This document shows positions 37,801 to 44,874 of a DNA stretch of 64,000 bases, one piece after another (positions within the stretch are counted from its first letter, which is position 1; every line of letters begins with the position of its first letter). The notes beneath the pieces were generated by a model, which was given only the letters and a program-made list of their open reading frames with translations, ran no database searches and had not been told where the DNA came from. A program made the position numbers and the translations under genes. Source of the stretch: Apostichopus japonicus (taxonomy: Eukaryota > Echinodermata > Holothuroidea > Aspidochirotida > Stichopodidae); the NCBI RefSeq assembly GCF_037975245.1, contig NC_092563.1, positions 21,854,960 through 21,918,959 on the forward strand, in the 5' to 3' direction.

Positions 37801-38290
37801 CCTGGAAGGCATTTTCAGCCAACATTTTATTGTACGATTCGCGCCAACCATGGTTGCGCTACGATTAGATAGTTTGCAATGCCGAATCTACAGTTTCGCC
37901 CCTCCCTTGGCAAATTCCTGCCTACGCGCCTGATCTGTTTTACTTGGGAGCATGCGCAGTATTCTTCTTATTTATAAAAATAAAAACCGCTATTAAAAAC
38001 TCTTTAAAACTCACCAAGCAAGTATACCGAGTTAACCCGTCTTCCGCCACAAACTTCTTCCGGGTTCCCAGAACAAGAAGCGGAGCATAGACTCTCCTCA
38101 AGTTCACCATATTTGTCATAGTCCTTTCCACAGTAACAATATTTAAAGGATTGTAGTCCAGCGTATGGTGATGAGGAGGAACGGCAGAATTCGAAACACC
38201 GAGAATGGGTCATCTGTGGATCGCTCAGGTTGGCGTCAGACAAAGCGCTCTCTCTTGAATCTTCAAAGCATCCTACGTACACTGCGTCAT
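619..38290 (-). CDS. Polycystin-1-like protein (PKD1L2/suREJ-like), 36 exons, 5' end missing
   Basis: Large multi-domain membrane protein of the polycystin-1 family: an extracellular ligand-binding and self-cleaving region joined to 11 predicted membrane helices ending in a TRPP-like channel module. Exons (5' to 3', minus strand): 38015-38290, 34625-34897, 34383-34427, 33881-33919, 32724-32762, 32145-32183, 31332-31382, 30726-30776, 30235-30285, 30012-30062, 29391-29432, 27887-27925, 26784-26927, 25375-25572, 24574-25049, 23847-24267, 22836-22967, 22094-22280, 21667-21932, 19819-20016, 18735-18880, 13304-13510, 12779-12904, 12645-12677, 12157-12354, 11572-11835, 10977-11088, 10183-10521, 9519-9670, 8250-8480, 7460-7740, 4932-6130, 4040-4318, 3272-3540, 2222-2363, 619-1823. 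All are bounded by AG/GT and all junction phases agree; total 8,201 nt, about 2,733 residues. The signal-peptide exon is not identified and small symmetric exons may have been missed. SUEL lectin plus REJ plus PLAT points to PKD1L2 rather than PKD1; the exact orthologue is uncertain. Confidence 0.93.
2222..2363 (-). CDS. Exon 35: start of the extracellular polycystin (TOP) domain
   Basis: The exon encodes HYKGFFEWTENTLLPNLY and ends LGGVRIRQLRVRS. This is the conserved W-x-x-LLP-x-LY and LGG-x-R-x-RQLRVR pair of polycystin domains, which form the extracellular lid over the channel. Acceptor TAACAG, donor GTAAGAG; phases 0-1. Confidence 0.93.
3272..3540 (-). CDS. Exon 34: channel helix S1 and preceding cytoplasmic segment
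   Basis: A basic, Arg/Lys-rich stretch with PPPRSE leads into LLKEIGGYVMFIWLLLIITY, the first helix of the TRPP-like channel module. This is followed by YYMTRNIRNRYF, matching the start of the extracellular polycystin domain. Acceptor TTTGCAG, donor GTAAGG directly after a Leu codon; phases 1-0. Confidence 0.92.
4040..4318 (-). CDS. Exon 33: membrane helices 4-5
   Basis: The exon encodes IPHVFVYLGWLLLVVT, then the polycystin-1 hallmark LYGLKYGKQRSLDWL and a second hydrophobic helix with QSIFITQPIKIILFAVI. This helix pair with the LYGL-x-x-GK-x-x-SL-x-W motif is strongly conserved in PKD1-like proteins. It ends in an acidic stretch rich in Glu. Acceptor CCACTAG and donor GTAAAT; phases 1-1. 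Confidence 0.93.
4932..6130 (-). CDS. Exon 32: end of PLAT, membrane helices 2-3 and large cytoplasmic loop
   Basis: This 1,199-nt exon completes PLAT (YLSRIIIHD, then FICNCWL) and continues with an amphipathic segment (HLWFSVLSRPP) common to polycystin-1 relatives. Two hydrophobic helices follow (around FSLLMTAMMTNIMFYG and EAAVIAFPINFVIVSIF). The remaining 230 or so residues are a Ser/Glu/Asp-rich, low-complexity cytoplasmic loop with many potential phosphorylation sites and a basic C-terminal end. Acceptor TTCCAG enters in phase 2; the donor GTAAATG at 4931 is followed by an in-frame stop, so splicing is required. Confidence 0.93.
7034..7402 (+). mobile_element. TTAA-flanked MITE, copy 1
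   Basis: A non-autonomous element bounded by TTAA on both sides, with terminal inverted repeats reading AGGGTGTGAGGATTCGC on the left and, reverse-complemented, AGGCATTGAAGACTCGC on the right. Internal sequence is shared with four other copies in this window. The TTAA target duplication is typical of piggyBac and Kolobok families; the terminal AGG does not match the usual piggyBac CCC, so the superfamily is open. It lies in the intron between exons 31 and 32. Confidence 0.85.
7460..7740 (-). CDS. Exon 31: PLAT domain, first part
   Basis: The exon opens with AQVTVLADNDPYDHYRYLV and includes VTVVTGW, TLTLHG and VRLWHDNAG, the strand pattern of a PLAT/LH2 beta-sandwich. In this family PLAT is the first intracellular loop, right after the first membrane helix, and binds lipids or partner proteins. 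Acceptor TTACAG; donor GTAAGAG after a split Trp codon (phase 2) that is completed by the next exon. Confidence 0.92.
8250..9670 (-). CDS. Exons 29-30: GPS autocleavage motif and first membrane helix
   Basis: Exon 9519-9670 ends in CVFWDE then GCW, and exon 8250-8480 continues to CLCNHLSFFG; together they form a standard GPS motif. The predicted self-cleavage point is between Leu and Ser of H-L-S, a permitted cleavage sequence, so the protein is probably cut into N- and C-terminal fragments that stay associated. Exon 30 then encodes a hydrophobic helix (PLVVSTVAAIFVGYLVV) followed by basic residues, the first transmembrane segment. The acceptor of exon 29 was chosen at 9670 (GCAATCAG); a shorter in-frame acceptor (CTGGAAG) is possible a few codons later. 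The intron between them begins right after the GPS Trp codon. Confidence 0.9.
9247..9480 (+). mobile_element. TTAA-flanked MITE, copy 2, internally deleted
   Basis: Same family as the copy at 7034. The left end TTAA-AGGGTGTGAAGACTCGC is intact, but about 130 bp of the centre are missing and the right-hand TTAA is degraded to TTTAT. It ends about 40 bp from exon 29 (the GPS exon). Confidence 0.8.
10183..13510 (-). CDS. Exons 22-28: GAIN-like region between REJ and GPS
   Basis: Exons 13304-13510, 12779-12904, 12645-12677, 12157-12354, 11572-11835, 10977-11088 and 10183-10521 encode about residues 1056-1481. The first five have phase 0-0 junctions and encode a mostly helical, Ser/Thr-rich stretch (for example LASG-like NLLTSGNREAANQ) usual in polycystin-1 relatives. 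Exon 27 carries NPFLWGP, a conserved element before the beta-rich autoproteolysis subdomain. Exon 24 is only 33 nt, with acceptor TTACAG and donor GTGGGT, and preserves frame. The region should form the fold that supports cleavage at the downstream GPS. Confidence 0.86.
14000..14120 (-). repeat. Truncated hAT-like element end
   Basis: On the minus strand this begins CAAGGGCGTAGGAACC, the left end of the family found complete at 44875, 45407 and 55460. Similarity continues through the GGGCGGAAGTATCATTCC segment and is then lost. The other end is absent. Confidence 0.7.
17130..17260. repeat. Diverged repeat with CCCGGTA inverted motifs
   Basis: Recurrent motifs such as ATACCGGTA, GGGATCGGGAT and CTACCGGGATCCCG, followed by GCACAACCCTAG, suggest a decayed hAT-type terminal region. 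No complete pair of ends or target duplication could be set. Confidence 0.35.
18735..24267 (-). CDS. Exons 16-21: REJ (receptor for egg jelly) region
   Basis: Exons 23847-24267, 22836-22967, 22094-22280, 21667-21932, 19819-20016 and 18735-18880 cover about residues 606-1055. Exon 17 has the LDGSSSHDPD motif that marks REJ modules, followed by FSWSC. Exon 20 has GSCRVSP then FTVLCEGY, and exon 21 has VLLRVKVSDVYG, both typical REJ segments. Phases run 0-1, 1-1, 1-2, 2-1, 1-1, 1-0 without conflict. In the family this region sits directly N-terminal of the GAIN/GPS part; in sea urchin sperm REJ proteins it is associated with egg-jelly signalling. No role is shown here by sequence alone. Exon 20 could be read through to a stop at 19676, but donor GTAGGT at 19818 keeps the frame with exon 21. 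Confidence 0.87.
20324..20693 (+). mobile_element. TTAA-flanked MITE, copy 3
   Basis: Full-length copy of the family with TTAA at both ends and the AGG...TGAAGACTC termini. It lies in the intron between exons 19 and 20. Confidence 0.85.
24574..26927 (-). CDS. Exons 13-15: PKD-type immunoglobulin-like repeats
   Basis: Exons 26784-26927, 25375-25572 and 24574-25049 encode roughly residues 333-605 of the assembled protein. The first contains SWGDG, and the last contains FGDGST followed by a HYTYENIGKYNITV strand; both are classic PKD-repeat signatures (WGDG and the Y-x-x-x-G-x-Y strand). The middle exon supplies the rest of the first repeat with FGHNYDSCGCFKV. The first half of exon 15 looks like a further diverged repeat. 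These beta-sandwich modules form an extensible extracellular stalk. Phases are 1-1, 1-1 and 1-0. Confidence 0.85.
27887..27925 (-). CDS. Exon 12: last mini-exon of the linker
   Basis: A 39-nt phase 1-1 exon encoding DVATTDPGDETTQG-type sequence, with acceptor TTCTAAG and donor GTATTT. It resembles the array exons in size, phase and TTQ ending, but is separated from them by about 1.5 kb holding SINE copies and TA microsatellites. The weaker donor leaves some doubt that it is used constitutively. Confidence 0.65.
28081..28139. repeat. (TA)n microsatellite
   Basis: Mostly uninterrupted TA repeat with a TGTAA interruption, immediately before the first tRNA-like SINE unit. Confidence 0.9.
28141..28347 (+). 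repeat. tRNA-derived SINE unit, copy 1
   Basis: Contains a 72-nt tRNA-like segment (28223-28294) with a consensus A box TAGCCTAGTGG and B box GTTCGAATC, the two internal RNA polymerase III promoter elements. A seven-base acceptor stem can form with one mismatch and a five-pair anticodon stem is perfect, but the T stem is mispaired. It is therefore a tRNA-derived repeat rather than a working tRNA. It ends in A/T-rich sequence leading to a TA tract. Confidence 0.75.
28513..28717 (+). repeat. tRNA-derived SINE unit, copy 2
   Basis: Near-identical to the unit at 28141, in the same orientation, offset 372 bp. The tRNA-like part is 28595-28666. The A box carries one change (TAGCCTACTGG) while the B box is intact. 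It ends directly in a long TA microsatellite. Confidence 0.75.
28718..28802. repeat. (TA)n microsatellite
   Basis: About 40 uninterrupted TA units at the tail of SINE copy 2; this is the longest such tract in the window. Confidence 0.92.
29391..34427 (-). CDS. Mini-exon array (exons 3-11) encoding a Thr/Ser/Gln-rich linker
   Basis: Nine tiny exons, all symmetric phase 1-1: 34383-34427 (45 nt), 33881-33919 (39), 32724-32762 (39), 32145-32183 (39), 31332-31382 (51), 30726-30776 (51), 30235-30285 (51), 30012-30062 (51), 29391-29432 (42). Four encode variants of GMLTTQEADSIIASTTQ. Two others encode DFTSTGKSHVTTQ and DFTSTEKSHVTTQ. Flanking intron sequence is also duplicated, so the exons arose by local tandem duplication. 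The product is probably an O-glycosylatable extended spacer between the lectin and PKD repeats. Inclusion of each exon in mRNA is inferred from splice signals; any number could be skipped without breaking the frame. Donor quality varies: GTAAAT or GTAAAC in most, GTTATT in exon 4. Confidence 0.78.
30476..30550. repeat. TA-rich microsatellite
   Basis: Alternating ATAT tracts broken by AACA, in the intron between mini-exons 8 and 9. A second short TA tract followed by alternating GT/GC bases lies at 31076-31125 in the next intron. Confidence 0.85.
32628..33937. repeat. Tandem duplication, period ~1,153 bp, carrying mini-exons 4 and 5
   Basis: About 155 bp around exon 5 (32628-32780) recur at 33781-33937 around exon 4, including exon, splice sites and flanks. 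Similarity stops at the same ATAACATAT point in both. The intervening 1 kb is non-coding. Confidence 0.8.
34625..34897 (-). CDS. Exon 2: SUEL-type (galactose/rhamnose-binding) lectin domain
   Basis: This 91-residue exon is a SUEL/rhamnose-binding-lectin domain. Family hallmarks are visible: EGHVLDIDCGG at the start, SNYGA where the family usually has ANYGR, and the closing DPCIGVSKNL then SYSC. Six cysteines are present. The domain is expected to bind sugars outside the cell; the Arg of the ANYGR motif is replaced by Ala, so sugar specificity may differ. Both junctions are phase 1 (acceptor CTCTCAG, donor GTAAGT). A SUEL lectin upstream of REJ is the feature that suggests PKD1L2 rather than PKD1. 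Confidence 0.9.
34945..35213 (+). repeat. SINE-like repeat with B box, subrepeats and CATA tail
   Basis: Begins with three 23-bp units (TAAGGTCAATCATAAGGTCC type), runs into a B-box-like GGTTCGAGTC, then a unique body, and ends in a (CATA)n tail. This layout is typical of tRNA-derived SINEs. The A box was probably replaced or expanded by the subrepeats. Confidence 0.55.
35789..36159 (+). mobile_element. TTAA-flanked MITE, copy 4
   Basis: Near full-length copy. The left flank is ATAA instead of TTAA through a point change, and the right flank is TTAA. It is located in the intron between the WSC and SUEL-lectin exons. Confidence 0.85.
36965..36993. repeat. Hairpin-forming inverted repeat CAGGGAGTTGTT
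   Basis: Twelve-base arms CAGGGAGTTGTT and AACAACTCCCTG pair perfectly around a five-base loop. The same arm sequence recurs at 47206-47228. Confidence 0.8.
37645..37932 (+). mobile_element. hAT-type MITE with perfect 8-bp target duplication
   Basis: A 288-bp element with 11-bp perfect terminal inverted repeats (CAGGCGCGTAG) flanked on both sides by ATCTGTTT. The 8-bp duplication and CAG termini are hAT features. It has G/C-rich ends and an AT-rich middle, with no coding capacity. It lies in the intron between the WSC and SUEL-lectin exons, close to the WSC exon. Confidence 0.88.
38015..38290 (-). CDS. Exon 1 of the found set: WSC domain
   Basis: This exon encodes 92 residues forming nearly one complete WSC domain, a cysteine-rich, putative carbohydrate-binding module also present near the N-terminus of polycystin-1. 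It begins with a YVGCF motif, has a YCYCG motif in the middle and ends VCGG, with eight cysteines in the usual spacing. Acceptor TTGAAG and donor GTGAGT are clean. Both boundaries are phase 1, the classic arrangement of a shuffled extracellular domain. Because the entry phase is 1 and no ATG fits before it, at least one upstream exon carrying the start codon and signal peptide is missing. Confidence 0.9.
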
Positions 38291-38382
38291 CTTCAAATAT
38301 ATAAGATCAAAGTTATAAATATGCCGCAATACCAACTGCCTTAGATGATGATTATGCTCACCCCAACGAATTTACTCTTGAA

Positions 38383-38764
38383 TTAAAGGGTGTGAAGACT
38401 CGCGCAAAAAGAAACGTCTATTGCCGGTAATCTGACCTATAGTTTCGAATGAGGTGTAACAGAACTGTTAGACACCACCATCGATCGTAGAAAATACACA
38501 CACAGCTAATTACTACCATCGGTAATTATAGACACTTATGTATAGTCAGTATATACAGCTGCGGTCAATACCCACAGCACTGTGTACAAACAATACAGCG
38601 ATGGACATCTCAGGTCCAGCTAAAGATAACAAGGTATCACGTTTCATTACTGTATTGTCTGCATTTTGTAGTGACACGAACAAACCGTCACTTGCAAGCA
38701 ACGGAAAGTTAACTTTTTTTCAGATGGCCGCACTCGGTTTGGGGCGAGTCTTCAATGCCTTTAA
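38383..38764 (+). mobile_element. TTAA-flanked MITE, copy 5
   Basis: Full-length copy with perfect TTAA on both sides and small internal insertions relative to copies 1 and 3. It sits about 90 bp upstream of the WSC exon. Confidence 0.85.
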
Positions 38765-39321
38765 TAAAAAAGCCAAAAACTAAAACGGGATACAAAAACA
38801 CCTCAAAACGTCCCGACAAATGGAATCTCTCTGATACGTTTTGCATCACAAATTGCAGTATTTTGAATTGGATTTTTACAAAACATCAAATTTAATTACC
38901 TTTTTTTAAAGGGGCACCTTTAAAATAATTAAAGGACAATATTCATTGAGGTGCAGTGCTACACACTAACAATGGTTTACATTTAAATATCCCAATATAT
39001 AAACTTTTAGAAAGTTGTATCTATGATGGCAAGAAAATAGCAAAATTTAATTTTATGGGGAAGGGAAGCAAACAAATCAGTCGATGAATGAATGAAGAGC
39101 CGCGACTAAGAAGATTCCTTTAAGAAAAATGAAATAGGCAAAAAGTTAAAATATGTACGAAAAAACGCCTTGACGCCAGTGTAATCACTATGGCGGTCAG
39201 CGGTGAATTTTTCAAGGTCAATTATACATTTTGTTCATTCTTTGAAATTTGTGCCCCAATATTATTATAACAACCATTTTCATTCACGCATATATGCGAT
39301 ACAGCCACAAGCATTATAACG

Positions 39322-40582
39322 TTAAAGGAATTGTCTGGTGGAAGATTTTGATACATTGTCCTTGTAGTTATTATTTTTCTCTTTCTAACCATGTAAAAAT
39401 TGTCCCCATTCGACATTTTCTTCTTGTAGAAATCTGGTTTTCAAATTCACCAGTTTCTCACCAAAAGTACCGTTTGTTCGAACGCTTCAATATGGTGTTT
39501 GACGTAGTGCTTGCAGATAGGCAAAACAGGCGACTTGAAGTTAGCACTCCCAATTCCGCAGCAAATTAACTCACGTGTAAGCACATTGAATTGCCTCATA
39601 TATATAACGTACATACTCGCGAACGTATATACTACTATGCTCAGTTGGTGTACTTGTATAGCGTTACACATAGTACACTCACACTCAAACCACAGTTCAT
39701 TAACTGTTCTTCGAACTCGCTGAAATAAAATTCACGGATCAAATTAACAGTAAAAGGAAACTTATAAAGTATTCGTTAAACCGAAAGATGAAACTTGGCG
39801 GGATCGATGTCATCGCAGAACTGTCCGATTGTAAACGTTACAGTAGCCTATACACGCGAACATTCTTCGCGCTGGAGCTGGATACCGCGATGTATAAACA
39901 ACGAAGAGCCTGCTGTTAAAACTTATCTTGTGTTACACAAAGACCACGAAACCACCGATCTACTAAATATATTACGGCTTAAGGAGTTTTTTAAATCATA
40001 TCTAATTTATAAGAAATTTCACCGGAAATTATTGAAGAAATTGATCGAATCGTTGTCAGAGCAGAATATAGCGCTGAAAAGCTTAGGCTTCGCAGAACTG
40101 TCCGATTGTCAACGTTTGAGTACAGCCTACATGCGAACATTTTTCGCGTTGGAGCTGGATAGCGCGATGCATAGCCTGAACAACTCAGAGTCTGCTGTTA
40201 AAATTTACCTTGTGTTACACAAAGACCACGGAACCACCGCTCAAGTACATGGTGGCTTAAGGAGTTTTTGAAAACATATCTAATTTTTAAGAAATTTCAC
40301 CGGAAATTAAGGAAGAAATTTATCTGTATACACACGCTGTTTTTGTTGTGATTACCGTATAGGTACTGTGCGGAGGGTGGGTTATGACGCAATCTGCTAT
40401 GGCAGAGCTGACGTCACGTATTGTACTGTTCAAATCATATTTGAAGTGTCTATCCATAACGATTAAAAAATCGTTTCTCTGTCAAACGCAACATTAGCGT
40501 TCTCATACTTTGACAACATGTTTGGAAAATTATTTACTATTTTTTAAGGCAACTTCTTTGGGCCACCAGACAATCCTTTTAA
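39322..40582. mobile_element. 1.26 kb TTAA-flanked element with internal tandem duplication
   Basis: Left end TTAA-AGGAATTGTCTGGTGG and right end CCACCAGACAATCCTT-TTAA are inverted copies. Inside, a 277-bp unit starting at 39814 is repeated from 40091 with about 85-90 percent identity. Reading frames inside the units (for example ending RTFFALELDSAMHSL) do not stay in phase because 277 is not a multiple of three, so coding is unlikely. It may be a piggyBac or Kolobok relative. Confidence 0.7.
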
Positions 40583-42779
40583 GTTACAGGCTACTCCCTC
40601 TATCGCCGGGAAACGATGAAAACAACACCGTATGTTCGGTATGGAAAAAAAAGACGGAAAGAAACCATTCAACTGCGTCGTTCTGTGTGTAACGCGTCAC
40701 GAACATAACATATCGCGCCAGTATGCCTCCTCGTTGCAAAAGTACGCTCAATTATGCTCGCGTGGAGTTGACGCGATGCTATTTAACAGCCTGTATACAA
40801 CGAGGTATATGTACACGGCCTCACCTTTCTTGGATAAGCAATTGAGCCATCATCAGTCATGTATATTTACAGCTTCTTCACGGGCCGTGCTAGAGATATT
40901 CTTTTAGAAATAAGACAATGTTATAGTTTTCTCAAATATGGCAAACTAGTTCCACGCAAAGATATAGCCCAAGCTATTGTATAGATTTCTGATTTCTATA
41001 CTTCTTATTAAGCACAAAAAGAAAAGACAAAAGAAAGAAAAAAAGGAACTGAAGCCAGTGCACTGGCTCACCAACACGCGCATGTCGTTTTTGTCTTTTA
41101 GCCCGATTGTATACACTTTTGTACTTTAGCAAAGTAGTGCGTGTACACGCGCGCGTCTTCAAGTGGACCGTGACTGATCGCTTCGTACAACAGGCTCTGC
41201 CGTATTTCAAATAGGGCGATCAAACTCCTTTCTCTTTTTATCGTAATGCAGATAAGAAACTGTAACACTGTTAGTAGGATAAAACAAGAACTTTTATATA
41301 TTAATTTTGATTTAAATGCCAGACTTGAACTAGATAATTCTAGTTACGATAGGCACCTTATCTGTTATTCAGAAAAAGTATTCCTCATAGCCTACAACTA
41401 GTACGGTTTCACTCTAATAAAGAAATACCCTGCACCAAGGCGCTGTTTATGATCTGATACGTCAGGTCAAACGAGAAATTTTCTATAGAGCTGTAACATA
41501 TCTCTGGGTCAAACAAACGTGCGTGCGCACACACGGCAACTTTTGACTTCATCTGCCGATGTAGGCTACGCTCCTGCTGCCTGTATTAAAGGCAATACTC
41601 ATGGTTGATGGCACATCTTATTTTTTTTTGTATTGGAAGAGGGTGAGGGGAGGAGAAAGTTGGAGGGCAAATATGATAGCATTCCAAGTTATCTACAACA
41701 TATCCACAAACGCTGACTGTGACGTATTTAGCCGTAGCCTACCGAATTATTTAATAGACTATGTAGTTTAAGGGGCGGCCTGCGTCATTGTACCGCTCCC
41801 TCTAATACATCACTTTTCTTAACTGATATTAACCAACATGCTAATGCTTTGGCAGACGGTCTACATCCTAGCGGTATAGCTTACTGCCTACTTGATTCTA
41901 GCATATCTCTTAAATTTACAAAGCTTACCTGTTCCGCTGCAAAGAATGTGAAAGGAGGGAGAAAATAGGAAACACAGCAATAAAGTTTGTAGACAATTGT
42001 AAGCACAAGTCATTTTCCCGATGATCGCGTAGCACTGACTGTTCAAAAAGATTTAGCATGTCCTGAAGGGCAAGGTCAAAGTAAAAGTACTGTTACGATG
42101 GGCCTAACTTATGGTTTTGATTAAACATAATGCATGCAAAGCGCTAACAATTTGCATGAACAGGTGAACAAAACTAATTAATTGAGTCCGCAAAGGATGC
42201 ACAGCGCGCGCGTGCCAACGCGCTAGCTATATCATCTTTATCATTCACCTGCCAAAGCAGTGTCGAAGAGGTGCCGTGTGTTGTATCTGTCGAATTTAAA
42301 GCGCTAAATTCAAGCGTGCTTTTTGCACATAGAAATGGTCGGAACCCAAATAAACGCGCATGCCTCCGCGCGCATACCTTTAACAACATGACTTCGTATA
42401 GCGCGTTCGTATTCACTTAATGATGATCAACAAACTAGCGCGTGTACGCGCGCGTGTACTGAAACTGCTTGGAGTGTATTTCTAAGACCACAACAAAAAC
42501 CTATCCTACGTTACGTTTGTACATTAGTTTGTTTATGTAAAAGACAACAGAATAAGGATTAAAAAGTCAAGTATCCCTATATAGCACCAATACGCGCCGT
42601 AGCATATCTTTAACAAGTGACAGCTTTTCAACGTTGGCAATAATGAATAATTAACACAAAAACAGATCATAGTCAACGATCAACGCCCGAGCCCACTAAA
42701 GGCTATTAACTTGTCAAAAGCCTGGCGCTGTTTGTTGGGCTATCATCCGGAAGTCATTTTCCCCCTAATAGATTGTGGT

Positions 42780-43450
42780 ACAAGCTTCTCAGTGGCGGAT
42801 CCAGAATTTCGCCGAAGGGGGGGGGGGGGCCAGATGGGAAATGCCTAATCGTCGTCCTGACGGAGGGGTCTAAGGGGAGTGGGTGCCCCCCTCCCCTTTG
42901 GAAAATTTCACAAAATATGGAGGTCCTCGGTGCAATCTGGTGCTACTTTTCGTGAAAGTTTGGAGTAAAATTTATTTCCAATAAATCATGTATTCATGGT
43001 TTGCCGGGCATATATTTGCAATTTTGAGCAATGAGCTGGGATTTACGTCTTTGGGGAGTAGGTGGTGATGCAAACTTCTTTTTACCAGGCTACTCCAGGC
43101 CATTTCATCTTGGATGCCCCCTTCCAGATGGAGACTATTAATGCAGTCAGAGTGCCCCTCTCACCTTCACTTTATCAGAATGATGGTGGGTACTCTTTTT
43201 GCAAATTTATTTTACAAAAAATTACACGCACAGTGGCGTAGCTAGGATTTTTTGAGTGGGGGGGGGGGGCATGGGGAGCTGTTCTTTCTTGTGGGGGGCC
43301 GGAGGTTACTATCTAAGCGGAGCGCCACCTTGGTTGGCGCAGAGCGTACAGAGAAAAATTGAGATTTCAGCACTCCCCAGATCGCAGGAGATGGCACCTG
43401 TGAGGCAAAATAGCAACCAAAAAGATGTGCAACTTTGGTGACAGAAATGC
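42780..43450. repeat. Fragments of G-run repeat families
   Basis: GTGGCGGATCCAG followed by a long G run (42783 on) and CAGTGGCGTAGCTAGG followed by a G run (43233 on) are ends of two related non-autonomous repeat families. Neither has a matching opposite end that I could place. No gene is seen. Confidence 0.5.
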
Positions 43451-43828
43451 AAAAAAAAGTTTTTTCTCTTTCATGCTGACTGGCCTTGCCAACTCAGCCA
43501 GACTTTTAACTTGAGGGAAGTTGGCATCATTTGTCGTTTCAAGCTGTCAAGGCCTTTCTCCCCACTCAAACCCCTGTGGGCTACCGGTAGATTTGCAGGA
43601 TATGCCCACATTTGGACTTAAATAGCATTAGAGGAAGGGGATGGAAGACTAACACGCATCGATATTTCGGTAATGGTCCACATTGGTGGCTCGGTGCTAA
43701 TTAGGCCATTTATTGGGATTCTTGAGGCAGCTGTCATCAGAATCTGGCTTTTTGTGCCAATCGTTGACCGATAACATGTATTGGTATGTAAATTTCTTCT
43801 TCATATATCTAGCAACACTCTAAACACA

Positions 43829-44031
43829 AATGAGTGGATTTCATTCCATTGGAGTGATCACTCGGCGCACTTCAAATTAAGAGCGAAATTTAACTCTATT
43901 GGAGTTAACCCTCACTCCTAATATGAGTAAATATAACTCTATTAGGAGTTAAGATTTACTCCAATTGAGTGGAAATTCACTCTTATACCGGAATGTGCTC
44001 AGTGATCACCCCCATGGAGTGAAATTCACCT
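43829..44031. mobile_element. ACTCC-rich inverted-repeat element
   Basis: About 200 bp with imperfect 32-bp terminal inverted repeats (TGAGTGGATTTCATTCC on the left; the right end reverse-complements to a close match, meeting at TGATCACT). The interior contains many further GGAGT/ACTCC units in both orientations, so a single strand could fold into several hairpins. No coding potential. Confidence 0.6.
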
Positions 44032-44874
44032 ATGTTTTTATCAGTACAGTACAGTGCATATCATCATAGACGTACGTATACGTACGTTCGTATATCAGAC
44101 GCACTCGATACCCACGATACGATACGGTACGGTCATGGAGAAACTATTTCCACTCATCATTTTTTAAGGCGATACAGTAGTGAGTATTGAACAGGCACAG
44201 CCGCATGTTTGCAGGAAATTCAGAATTCCCAATATTTTATATCTCTACCAGTAGTGAAAATCATGTTTCGACAGTTTCGTGGGAGCATAAAAAAGTTGTT
44301 TTGTGGAATATTCAATGATATATCAGTATTCTAAGCAGCATGTACTTAGCCTGAAAATATGGATCTCATGTCTGCAATTTCTCAATTGATGAGAAAAAAA
44401 CAATCTATGAAATATGGTATTAACATGGTATCAGATGAGTTGAGATGATACAAAAATCATAATGCCTTTAGCCCCCAATCCCCTCCCGTTCCGTCACCAC
44501 TGTTTGATGCAAGGCCGGACCCAGGATTCTGGAAGGGTGAGGGGTTTGCTCATGAAAAATTCGTTAGCGCATCCTAGCAGCCTACCGCTCTGTAACCTCA
44601 CCGCCCAAAAAAAAAACGAACACCACCTCAAGTTTGAAACTTTTCGGTCTGAAAATTGAGATCGTTAGGCATTTTTGGCACTGTGCACACTATAGTTCAT
44701 TTGACGGAAAAGACATACCTGGATGACTTGTGAGGATAACCGCTTTTCTGACGTCCTACATGTTTAAAATTGGCGTTTAATTTAATTATTTTTTCTCTCT
44801 CTTTTTTTTTTGGGCCAAGAGCAGGGGGTCCGGACCCCCTGGACCCCCCCTGGATCCGCGCCTGCATATATTCA

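Noticed and set aside
39795-40271. 158-codon plus-strand ORF as a gene
   Set aside because: It spans a 277-bp tandem duplication inside a TTAA-bounded element and switches register between the two units.
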